Positions 7,062 through 13,294 of a DNA stretch of 13,294 bases are shown here, piece by piece (the stretch's first letter is position 1; every line of letters begins with the position of its first letter). A program made the translations under genes and the position numbers. The stretch covers positions 1 to 13,294 of the forward strand of contig CAUZIY010000087.1 of the NCBI GenBank assembly GCA_963579995.1, written 5' to 3'. The notes under the pieces are model-generated. The model searched no databases and was not told where the DNA came from. It was given only the letters and a program-made list of their open reading frames with translations. The stretch comes from UBA6626 sp963579995. GTDB lineage: Bacteria; Planctomycetota; Phycisphaerae; Phycisphaerales; Phycisphaeraceae.

Positions 7062-8066
7062 CTAGGCCTCAATCGTATAGGTATCACCTGAATTAAACAG
7101 GGTATCGAGATCAGCCTTGCCACGAGCCGCTTGAGCATCTTGAATCTGCTTGGTCAATAGATCCTCGTAACAATCATCTCCAATGCTGTAAAACACCCCC
7201 ATTGGTTCAGGAAAGTCCGGGTGACTCATCCGACTCAACAAGAAGGCTAGGCTCTCGTCGTGCTCATCATGGAAGAGCAGATCGTCTTCCTTGATGCCAC
7301 TACGCAGTTCAACCACCTCCGGTTTATGATCGTGAAGGCGAATTCCTTTATCCCGATCCTTACCAAAAATCAAAGGCTTGCCATGTTCAAGACGAATGAT
7401 GTGCCCCTCTTTGGTCGCTCGATCAGTGGCGTATTCAAATGCCTTATGGTTGAAAATATTGCAATCCTGGTAGATTTCGACAAACGCTGAACCTTTGTGG
7501 GCAGCCGCCCGCTCTAAAACCTCGCCAAGATTCTTATCGATGTCGATGCACCGTGCGACGAAGCTCGCCTCCGAAGACAGTGCCACCGATACCGGGATCA
7601 GCGGCAGATCGATGGAACCCATCGGGCTTGAACTCGTCTTCTTGCCCTCTTCACTCGTGGGCGAATACTGCCCCTTGGTAAGACCATAGATCCGGTTATT
7701 AAACAAGAGTATTTTCAGGTTCACATTGCGGCGCAGCACGTGCATCAGATGGTTGCCACCGATAGATAGTCCGTCACCATCACCCGTCACCACCCAGACA
7801 TCCAGGTCGGGATTAGCGATCTTGACCCCGGTTGCAACCGCCGGTGCTCGGCCATGGATACTATGAAAACCGTATGTATCCATGTAATAGGGGAAGCGGC
7901 TGGAACAACCTATTCCAGAAACGAACACGGTGTTTTCACGCCGTGCCCCCAACTTGGCACAAACCTTGCGCATCTGGTTCAAAATGGCGTAGTCACCACA
8001 CCCTGGACACCACCTCACGTCCTGATCGGAAGCAAAGTCTTTAGCTATTAGAGATGAAGCGGACAT
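7062..8066 (-). CDS. korB: 2-oxoglutarate:ferredoxin oxidoreductase, beta subunit
   Basis: This subunit binds thiamine diphosphate and one [4Fe-4S] cluster in the two-subunit 2-oxoacid:ferredoxin oxidoreductase, which turns 2-oxoglutarate and CoA into succinyl-CoA, CO2 and reduced ferredoxin. In the 334-aa form, WCPGCGDY gives Cys20 and Cys23, GIGCSSRFPYY gives Cys54, and QDCNIFN gives Cys202, which is the expected four-Cys set. GDGDGLSIGGNH (about 96-107) is the TPP/Mg motif and NNRIYGLTKGQYSPTS the adjacent signature. From memory the protein closely resembles mycobacterial KorB, down to the GDTYTIEA ending. ATG 8066 is preferred because AAGGA lies 7 nt upstream. ATG 8081 would add five residues without a ribosome site. 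It follows korA closely (25 bp, or 10 bp with the longer start). The 2-oxoglutarate preference rests on this resemblance and the nearby sucCD. Confidence 0.93.
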   Translation of the reverse strand: MSASSLIAKDFASDQDVRWCPGCGDYAILNQMRKVCAKLGARRENTVFVSGIGCSSRFPYYMDTYGFHSIHGRAPAVATGVKIANPDLDVWVVTGDGDGLSIGGNHLMHVLRRNVNLKILLFNNRIYGLTKGQYSPTSEEGKKTSSSPMGSIDLPLIPVSVALSSEASFVARCIDIDKNLGEVLERAAAHKGSAFVEIYQDCNIFNHKAFEYATDRATKEGHIIRLEHGKPLIFGKDRDKGIRLHDHKPEVVELRSGIKEDDLLFHDEHDESLAFLLSRMSHPDFPEPMGVFYSIGDDCYEDLLTKQIQDAQAARGKADLDTLFNSGDTYTIEA

Positions 8067-8073
8067 CGCCGGA

Positions 8074-8078
8074 TCCTT
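8074..8078 (-). promoter_or_regulatory. Ribosome binding site favouring the internal korB start
   Basis: AAGGA on the minus strand lies 7 nt before ATG 8066. The upstream in-frame ATG at 8081 is preceded by GCATTGAATA, which has no purine-rich element. The site therefore selects the shorter KorB. Confidence 0.65.
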
Positions 8079-8091
8079 CATTATTCAATGC

Positions 8092-10077
8092 CTACGTGGG
8101 GATGGATGCTGCCGAATCCTGCTGGCACCCAACCAAATCATACTCTTGATCCTCAAGACGTACCTGATGATGGCGTGGCATCAGAAATTCACGATCACCA
8201 TAACCGTCCTGCAACATCAGGTCGATGGCCTCTTTAACTTCCTCGACCAAAAACGGCTTACCCTGGATCTTGTTAAGGCCACGTGCGTCAACGAGGAACC
8301 GGGCACGCAGGAGGATACGGAGTTGGCCCATATTAAGTTCGGGCACCAGCACTTTCTTGAAACTTCTGATCACATCACCCAGATTGCCTGGCATCGGGCT
8401 CAGATATCGCAGGTGGGCTGAGGAAACGGATTTCCCCGTCTGCTGCGCGTGGTCAACCGCGGTAAGAATCGAACCGTAGGTTCCACCCCACCCGATAACC
8501 AATAAGTCACCGCTGGACTCGCCGTGCACTTGCAGTGGGGAAATCTGCTTGGCCACCAGTTCAACCTTGCGACGACGGATTACCGACATCAATTGATGAT
8601 TTTCCGCGTCATAACTCACATTGCCCGTGATATGCTGCTTCTCCAACCCCCCTATACGGTGTTCCATTCCCGGCGTGCCCGGCACGGACCAAGGACGTAC
8701 CAAATTATCGTCACGAGCGTATGGTTCAAACCCATCAGGATCAGTCCTGTGCGTAATCTCGATCGGTTTGAGGCCGCATGAATCAGGAATCAGCCACGGC
8801 TCAGCACCATCAGCCAGATAACAATCGCTAAGAATAATGACCGGAACCATATGCTTAAGACTGATCCGTGAAGCTTCGAGCGCTATATCAAAACAGTCGG
8901 CAGGCGATTGAGGTGCCAGGATAACCAGTGGACTATCACTGTTGCGGCCAAACATCGCCTGGAGCAAATCGGCCTGCTCTGTCTTGGTTGGCAACCCCGT
9001 TGACGGACCACCACGCTGAACATCGACAATAATCAGGGGTAATTCAGTCATGACTGCCAGATTAATGGCTTCGGATTTAAGCGCCATGCCTGGCCCGGAA
9101 GTACCGGTCACGCCAATCTGGCCTGCAAAGCCGGCGCCGATGGCTGCACAGACCGCAGCAATCTCATCTTCAGCCTGAAATGTTTTAACACCAAAATGCC
9201 TCATCGCGGCCAGGTTGTGCAGGATATTGCTGGCCGGTGTGATCGGATAACTGCAGTAAACCAGTTGTTTGCCCGAAAGCTTAGCCGCAGCAACCAAACC
9301 CATCGCCAACGCTTCGTTACCGGTCACTTTGCGATACTTGCCCGGCTTGATCGAAGCTTTAGACACGTGGTATCGGACCGGGAACATCTCCGTGGTTTCA
9401 CCAAAAAAGTAGCCGGCCTTCAGCGTGGCTATATTTGCCTCGGATACCTTGGGGAGATTTTTGACTTGACCGTAATAGTCATCAAGGTACTTGACCGTTG
9501 GATCGATCGGTCGATCGTAAAGCCAGTAGATCAACCCCAAGGCGAACATGTTCTTGCACTGATAAATATTCTTTGCCCCCAACCCTGAATCAGCCAATGC
9601 TTCAGCATTTAAGCGACTAATCGGAACCTTGTAGATCTTGTAGCGAAGGGTGAACTTTTCATCATCAAGCGGATTGTATCCTTCGCTATAGCCGGCTTTG
9701 CGCAAGTTGACCTTGGTAAATTCACTGTCGTTGACGATCACGATACCGCCGACCTCAACATCATCGATGTGAGCCTTGAGGGCCGCGGGATTCATTGCAA
9801 TCAATGCATTGACTTCATCACCTGGTGTATGGATGTCGTCGGCAGCAAAGTTAATTTGAAATCCTGACACCCCGGCAACGGTCCCTGCCGGTGCGCGGAT
9901 CTCTGCAGGAAAATCAGGCAGCGTTGCCACATCATTCCCTACGATCGCCGCAGTGTCTGTGAATTGCGTGCCCGCTTTTTGCATCCCATCGCCGGAATCA
10001 CCGGCAAAGAATACAACAGCTGAACTACGGTTGGCGACCGGCTTCGAGCCCCTCTCGTCTTTCGTACCGGCGACCAT
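8092..10077 (-). CDS. korA: 2-oxoglutarate:ferredoxin oxidoreductase, alpha subunit (gamma-alpha fusion)
   Basis: This 661-aa protein combines the gamma and alpha domains of the oxidoreductase family, as in two-subunit KorAB enzymes. Residues about 20-215 are the gamma domain, with AGDSGDGMQKAGTQF near the start and FPAEIRAPAGT. From about 250 comes the TPP pyrimidine-binding domain, with the diagnostic YPITPAS (277-283), FQAEDEIAAV (300-309), GTSGPGMALKSEA (325-337) and QRGGPSTGLPTKTEQADLL (354-372). A transketolase-C-like domain follows (about 520-620, VIGWGGTYG to VPELNMGQL). The start is ATG 10077, with AGGAG 9 nt upstream. korB follows at once. No separate 2[4Fe-4S] ferredoxin subunit is visible, so an external ferredoxin is expected. 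No gene for classical 2-oxoglutarate dehydrogenase (sucAB) is seen here, and sucCD converge on this unit. A relaxed specificity for other 2-oxoacids cannot be excluded. Confidence 0.94.
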   Translation of the reverse strand: MVAGTKDERGSKPVANRSSAVVFFAGDSGDGMQKAGTQFTDTAAIVGNDVATLPDFPAEIRAPAGTVAGVSGFQINFAADDIHTPGDEVNALIAMNPAALKAHIDDVEVGGIVIVNDSEFTKVNLRKAGYSEGYNPLDDEKFTLRYKIYKVPISRLNAEALADSGLGAKNIYQCKNMFALGLIYWLYDRPIDPTVKYLDDYYGQVKNLPKVSEANIATLKAGYFFGETTEMFPVRYHVSKASIKPGKYRKVTGNEALAMGLVAAAKLSGKQLVYCSYPITPASNILHNLAAMRHFGVKTFQAEDEIAAVCAAIGAGFAGQIGVTGTSGPGMALKSEAINLAVMTELPLIIVDVQRGGPSTGLPTKTEQADLLQAMFGRNSDSPLVILAPQSPADCFDIALEASRISLKHMVPVIILSDCYLADGAEPWLIPDSCGLKPIEITHRTDPDGFEPYARDDNLVRPWSVPGTPGMEHRIGGLEKQHITGNVSYDAENHQLMSVIRRRKVELVAKQISPLQVHGESSGDLLVIGWGGTYGSILTAVDHAQQTGKSVSSAHLRYLSPMPGNLGDVIRSFKKVLVPELNMGQLRILLRARFLVDARGLNKIQGKPFLVEEVKEAIDLMLQDGYGDREFLMPRHHQVRLEDQEYDLVGCQQDSAASIPT

Positions 10078-10086
10078 GCAGTCTTG

Positions 10087-10091
10087 CTCCT
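10087..10091 (-). promoter_or_regulatory. korA ribosome binding site
   Basis: AGGAG on the minus strand lies 9 nt before ATG 10077 and confirms the korA start. It sits directly beside the AGTGA/TCACT inverted repeat, so anything bound or folded there could affect translation. Confidence 0.7.
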
Positions 10092-10093
10092 AT

Positions 10094-10108
10094 AGTGATA
10101 GTTTCACT
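10094..10108 (-). repeat. Inverted repeat in the korA leader
   Basis: AGTGA (10094-10098) and TCACT (10104-10108) are perfect inverted copies around a 5-nt spacer. On the minus strand the same stretch also carries TATCAC twice, 14 nt apart from start to start. It lies between the predicted transcription start and the korA ribosome site. An operator or a small translational hairpin are both possible; the arms are short enough for chance. Confidence 0.4.
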
Positions 10109-10124
10109 GTGATACGGGAGGATT

Positions 10125-10153
10125 ATTCTAGCCACACAATTCAAGTCCGCCAA
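10125..10153 (-). promoter_or_regulatory. Candidate korAB promoter
   Basis: On the minus strand TTGGCG (10148-10153) is followed after exactly 17 nt by TAGAAT (10125-10130). Both boxes are close to the housekeeping sigma consensus. Transcription would begin near 10118, giving a leader of about 40 nt that contains the inverted repeat and the ribosome site. It is the best promoter match seen in the window. Confidence 0.5.
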
Positions 10154-10410
10154 ACACAGAACCTGACCTAGTATCGGCCAACCAAGGTCTCGGCTGTCAT
10201 ATTCCCGCCATAGTTTAACACCCAACCCCGGCACAGATTGCTCTATTTTGACCAAGCCTGAAATTTAAACCTGTGACAGCGAACTTTTCCCCCTGCATGG
10301 ATATAAATACTATGCTCCAAAGCATTCTCCTAGGAATGATTCCCGCTAGGCCGCAAACGGGGTCCCAACCCATACCCTGGCATTGAAATGCCGCATAAAT
10401 TCTCTTGATC

Positions 10411-11493
10411 ATGGTTAAACTAACGAAGAAACACGGTGCATCACAGATGGGTTTACGGCTGATCAGCCTCGTCTGTGCAACCTCATTTGGACTTTGTGCT
10501 TGTGAAGACGAACAGATCCGAGTCTATCAGGCCCCCAAAGATACCCCCCCACCAGCAAAAATCCGCCAGTTGATGAACCCAACCGTCCGGTCACGACACC
10601 GTGATATCGCCAGTGAGAGGGCAACCCCATCCAAGGAACCCACCTGGTCCGCACCAGATCATTGGCTAGAACAACCCGGTTCGGGATTACGCTTGGCGAC
10701 TTTCCTGATCGGCCCGCCATCACAACAAGCGGAACTCAAAATCATTCCACTGCCTAATACACCTGAAAGCCGGTCGCCAATCGCCAACGTTACTCGCTGG
10801 CGTCGTCTCATGGGACTGCCAGCTGCAAGTAACCAACAGATGGAACAATCCGTCAACAAAATCTCTATTGCCGGACATAGGGCATCCCGGGTTGATCTGC
10901 TTGGCCCGCCGGATGGCCAGCAACCCCGCCAACGTCGCGTGGTGGTCATCCTGCCCATGCCTGATCGAGTCTGGTTCTTTGACCTGATCGGCCCCGCAAC
11001 CACCATCGAGGCCGAGTCTGACTCATTGCGGCGATTCCTGGCATCCATAAAGTTCGATGCACCAAAAGCTCCCATCACATTCAACGCCCCCGACAACTGG
11101 GAAATTCATCAAACGCCCCAACCGCCACGGCAAGCTGCCTTCACCGTAAATGATGGCATGTATCAAGGTGAAATCACCGTCGTCATGTTCACTGGGAACA
11201 TTGGAACAGCGCTGGATAACATTAACCGATGGCGTAAGCAGGTTGGACTGGCAGCCATTGATAATGACGAGAAACAACCCATCGAATTGATCGAAACTGT
11301 CAATGCTACCGGTAATCTTTTGGATCTCATTGGCCCGCGTACAGATCGCAGTCATCCCCAGCGCATGCTGATAGCCGTCATTGGCAATGGTGACAATGTC
11401 TGGTTCTTCAAGATAATGGGACCCGATCCGTTGATTCAAAAGGAAAAACCAAGGTTTGTATCATTTGTCCAATCCGCTCACTTTACAAGATAA
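10411..11493 (+). CDS. Lipoprotein with two copies of an uncharacterised domain, linked to cytochrome c maturation
   Basis: From ATG 10411 the product is 360 aa. A signal with a basic start (KLTKKH), a hydrophobic core and the lipobox LCAC predicts acylation at Cys31. A TTG at 10405 and an ATG at 10447 are alternative starts, none with a good ribosome site. After a Pro-rich linker come two related domains, about 79-215 and 224-358. Both open with a xxAPDxW motif (WSAPDHW, FNAPDNW). Both then carry NxxRWRxxxGLxA (NVTRWRRLMGLPA, NINRWRKQVGLAA), a DLxGP turn, and VWFFxxxGP (VWFFDLIGP, VWFFKIMGP), and end in a RFxxSxxF-like helix. I do not recognise a named family. The stop lies 4 bp before resB, so the protein is probably made with the ResB-CcsA haem-handling machinery. 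An envelope role in cytochrome c maturation is inferred from position only. Confidence 0.8.
   Translation: MVKLTKKHGASQMGLRLISLVCATSFGLCACEDEQIRVYQAPKDTPPPAKIRQLMNPTVRSRHRDIASERATPSKEPTWSAPDHWLEQPGSGLRLATFLIGPPSQQAELKIIPLPNTPESRSPIANVTRWRRLMGLPAASNQQMEQSVNKISIAGHRASRVDLLGPPDGQQPRQRRVVVILPMPDRVWFFDLIGPATTIEAESDSLRRFLASIKFDAPKAPITFNAPDNWEIHQTPQPPRQAAFTVNDGMYQGEITVVMFTGNIGTALDNINRWRKQVGLAAIDNDEKQPIELIETVNATGNLLDLIGPRTDRSHPQRMLIAVIGNGDNVWFFKIMGPDPLIQKEKPRFVSFVQSAHFTR
10645..11484 (+). repeat. Tandem domain duplication inside the lipoprotein gene
   Basis: The two copies correspond to 10645-11055 and 11080-11484. They are recognised at protein level by the ordered motifs APDxW, NxxRWRxxxGLxA, DLxGP and VWFFxxxGP. 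The DNA copies are well diverged, so the duplication is old rather than a recent unstable repeat. The unit is about 135 residues. Confidence 0.75.
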
Positions 11494-11497
11494 AACC

Positions 11498-12718
11498 ATG
11501 GGCAATGCGATTAAAGACCTGTGTCAGCCTATTGTATCCTTGCGACTGACCGTTGTACTGATGGCCATGTCCATTGTGCTGATATTCTCGGCAACATGGG
11601 CCCAGATCGATAACGGCATTTGGTTTGTTGTCGAGAAATATTTCCGTAGCTTCGTGGTCTGGGTTCCACTGCAGATCTTTTTGCCACGCCCGGAAATCGG
11701 CGAGCAAATATTCCCCGGAGCCTTCCCCTGGCCCGGCGGCACGACCCTTGGCCTGATGCTGCTGATTAATCTACTGGCGGCGCACGCCGTCCGTTTCAAG
11801 CTTACATTGAAGCGTAGTGGCATCATCCTGATCCACACTGCCATCATCTTGCTACTGGTTGGCGAAGGAATTACCGGGGCATTTGCCCTCGAAACACAAA
11901 TGCCCATCTATGAAGGCCAAACAACCCGATGGGCCCATGACATTCGTGAAGTTGAGTTGGCGGTTATTAATCACGCATCCCCAGAACATGACCAGGTACT
12001 GGCGATCAATCAATCGGCATTAGAGCAGCGTTCCGTAATCGACCATGTGCGGCTCCCATTCCAAATCCGAGTTGAACGGTTTATGCCCAACGCCATTGTC
12101 CAGCGCCGCATCCCCAATGACACCGATCCACCTCAAGCTGATCACGGACTGGGTGTCACACACCGGGTGATTGAACAATCCCGTGTTACCGGTGTCGGCG
12201 CACAATCAGTTAATATACCGGCCGTCATCATCCAAATCAGCCGGGGAGATGAATCATTAGGGCGATTCGTGCTATCACCACTATTTCGTCAAGATGACAT
12301 CCGCATTGTCGGCCAGCGTGTCCAGGTCGAGGATCAACAATACCACCTGTATCTTCGTTTTCGCCGCTATTACAAACCGTATGCGATCCGACTCAATGAA
12401 TTCAGTCATGATCGATATACGGGAACAACCATTGCGAAAAACTTTTCAAGTGATATTCATTTAAGTGATCCGACTCACCATGAAGATCGCAATATACTCA
12501 TCTACATGAATCATCCCCTGCGATATCACGGAGAGACTTTTTACCAGGCTAACTGGCTTAGAAAAAGTGATGATGGCCCTGATTTTGGAACCGTCCTTCA
12601 GGTGGTTGACAACCCCGCATGGCAGACACCTTACATTGCTTGCCTGCTGGCTGGAGTTGGCATGCTTATCCACTTTGGCATGACTCTAATCCGTTTCCTA
12701 CGTCACCAAACCGCATGA
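11498..12718 (+). CDS. resB: ResB-like cytochrome c biogenesis protein
   Basis: This is a 406-aa membrane protein. ResB and CcsA form the System II synthase that carries haem across the membrane and attaches it to apocytochrome c CXXCH motifs. Here a first helix spans about 15-35 (SLRLTVVLMAMSIVLIF, then ATWAQ), two more lie at about 84-97 and 108-128, and a last helix at about 378-400. Between them sits a large extracytoplasmic domain containing KNFSSDIHLSD and the ResB hallmark IYMNHPLRYHGETFYQANW (335-353). ATG 11498, 4 bp after the upstream stop, is chosen because it places SLRLTV near the N-terminus as expected; an in-frame start at 11456 would overlap the lipoprotein gene. The stop overlaps the next gene as ATGA. 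Histidines 96, 113 and 392 lie in or near helices and could ligate haem, an inference only. Confidence 0.88.
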   Translation: MGNAIKDLCQPIVSLRLTVVLMAMSIVLIFSATWAQIDNGIWFVVEKYFRSFVVWVPLQIFLPRPEIGEQIFPGAFPWPGGTTLGLMLLINLLAAHAVRFKLTLKRSGIILIHTAIILLLVGEGITGAFALETQMPIYEGQTTRWAHDIREVELAVINHASPEHDQVLAINQSALEQRSVIDHVRLPFQIRVERFMPNAIVQRRIPNDTDPPQADHGLGVTHRVIEQSRVTGVGAQSVNIPAVIIQISRGDESLGRFVLSPLFRQDDIRIVGQRVQVEDQQYHLYLRFRRYYKPYAIRLNEFSHDRYTGTTIAKNFSSDIHLSDPTHHEDRNILIYMNHPLRYHGETFYQANWLRKSDDGPDFGTVLQVVDNPAWQTPYIACLLAGVGMLIHFGMTLIRFLRHQTA

Positions 12719-13294
12719 CCAAACACGAACAACATACTGCCAGCCGCTGGACTGGGATGGTTCCCATACTGCTCATATCAATATGCGCTGCCTACCTGCT
12801 TGTACCCTTAAAACCATCTGGCACGGATTCTGACTTTAATGTCAACGCTCTGGCAAGGGTACCGGTGTCTTACAAGGGTCGAGTCAAACCCTTTGACACC
12901 GTCGCGCGCAACAGCCTGATGGTGATTAGCGGCAGACAAAAGCTGGAAAACCAGACTCTGAACCTCGACGCTGCACACTGGCTGCTGGATGTACTAAGCC
13001 GTCCCACGACTGCTGAAGAATACGAGGTTTTTCGCATTGACCACCCCGATGTCCTGGCTATCTTTGGCTGGCAACAAACTAAAAAAAAACACTTTTCTGC
13101 CAGATCCATCCGCGAGCATGGCACTGAACTAATTCGCCAGGCACAACTTGCCGGCCAGATACCATCTCCAAAACGCAGCCTGTTTCAACGCAAGGTGGTC
13201 GAGTTGGCCAGCCATTTGACGCTTTATGATGCCTTGGCCAACTACCGCTCCCTACACCTGATACCACCCATCTCACCTCAACACGATTGGATGG
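12715..13294 (+). CDS. ccsA: CcsA-like cytochrome c biogenesis protein, N-terminal part (runs off the window)
   Basis: The frame opens at ATG 12715, overlapping the resB stop as ATGA, and stays open for 193 codons to the right edge. It begins MTKHEQH, has one membrane segment at about 16-33 (VPILLISICAAYLLVPL), then a soluble stretch with RVPVSYKGRVKPFDTVARNS (54-73) and LMVISGRQ. From memory, planctomycete and related CcsA-type proteins carry this PVxYxGRVKPxDTxARNS segment in a long extracytoplasmic extension before the haem-handling membrane domain. The WWD motif and haem-ligating histidines that would confirm CcsA lie beyond the edge. The identity therefore rests on this signature and on the coupling to resB. 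A run of nine A (13081-13089) encodes three lysines in frame. Confidence 0.72.
   Translation, partial: MTKHEQHTASRWTGMVPILLISICAAYLLVPLKPSGTDSDFNVNALARVPVSYKGRVKPFDTVARNSLMVISGRQKLENQTLNLDAAHWLLDVLSRPTTAEEYEVFRIDHPDVLAIFGWQQTKKKHFSARSIREHGTELIRQAQLAGQIPSPKRSLFQRKVVELASHLTLYDALANYRSLHLIPPISPQHDWM

Larger units (their letters stand above)
10078..10410. other. 333-bp divergent intergenic region between korA and the lipoprotein-resB-ccsA unit
   Basis: The left part contains the korA leader and promoter described separately. The right part should hold the promoter of the cytochrome c maturation unit. TATAAA at 10302-10307 is a possible -10 box about 100 nt before the lipoprotein start, but no good -35 box sits at the correct distance. 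TTGACC at 10248-10253 is too far away to pair with it. A short palindrome TCCTAGGA occurs at 10328-10335. No RNA gene or credible small ORF was seen. Confidence 0.6.

Noticed and set aside
9196..9588. 130-codon plus-strand frame opposite korA
   Set aside because: It is antisense to the continuous, motif-rich KorA frame and has no protein-like signature.
10659..11096. 145-codon minus-strand frame opposite the duplicated-domain lipoprotein
   Set aside because: The plus-strand frame has a signal peptide, a lipobox, repeated motifs and operon spacing; the antisense frame has none of these.

Overview
The window looks like chromosomal backbone from a bacterium of moderate GC, most likely a planctomycete and plausibly a Phycisphaerae-like lineage. 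This is judged by gene style only: a HEAT-repeat lipoprotein ending in a GxDxxAWxxW segment, a two-subunit 2-oxoacid:ferredoxin oxidoreductase, and a lipoprotein-resB-ccsA cluster whose CcsA has a long N-terminal extension containing GRVKP and VARNS. There are no transposases, integrases, phage genes, CRISPR arrays, rRNAs or recognisable tRNAs.

Layout. 3-149 is the tail of an EamA-type transporter gene (+). 250-1095 is a HEAT-repeat lipoprotein gene (+). It converges on a complete elongation factor G gene (1124-3271, -). An 866-bp non-coding gap (3272-4137) separates fusA from the divergent sucC-sucD pair (4138-6206, +), which encodes both subunits of succinyl-CoA synthetase. sucCD converges on a three-gene minus-strand unit: korA (8092-10077), korB (7062-8066) and a small M50 site-2-protease-like membrane protein (6280-7044). 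korA is divergent, across a 333-bp gap, from a plus-strand unit: a lipoprotein with two copies of one domain (10411-11493), a ResB-like protein (11498-12718) and the start of a CcsA-like gene that leaves the window (12715-13294).

How the genes fit together. KorAB should convert 2-oxoglutarate and CoA to succinyl-CoA and reduced ferredoxin, and SucCD should convert succinyl-CoA to succinate with ATP formation. The two pairs, facing each other, cover consecutive TCA-cycle steps without a classical 2-oxoglutarate dehydrogenase; both steps are reversible in principle. The right-hand unit is a System II cytochrome c maturation module (ResB plus CcsA). It is led by an uncharacterised duplicated-domain lipoprotein, with a 4-bp gap before resB and an ATGA overlap between resB and ccsA.

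The strongest lead for something undescribed is that duplicated-domain lipoprotein. Secondary points are the stem-loop in the fusA/sucC gap, the repeats in the korA leader, a nine-G run in the ATP-grasp part of sucC, and the membrane protease attached to korAB. Most of the rest is ordinary central metabolism and translation.
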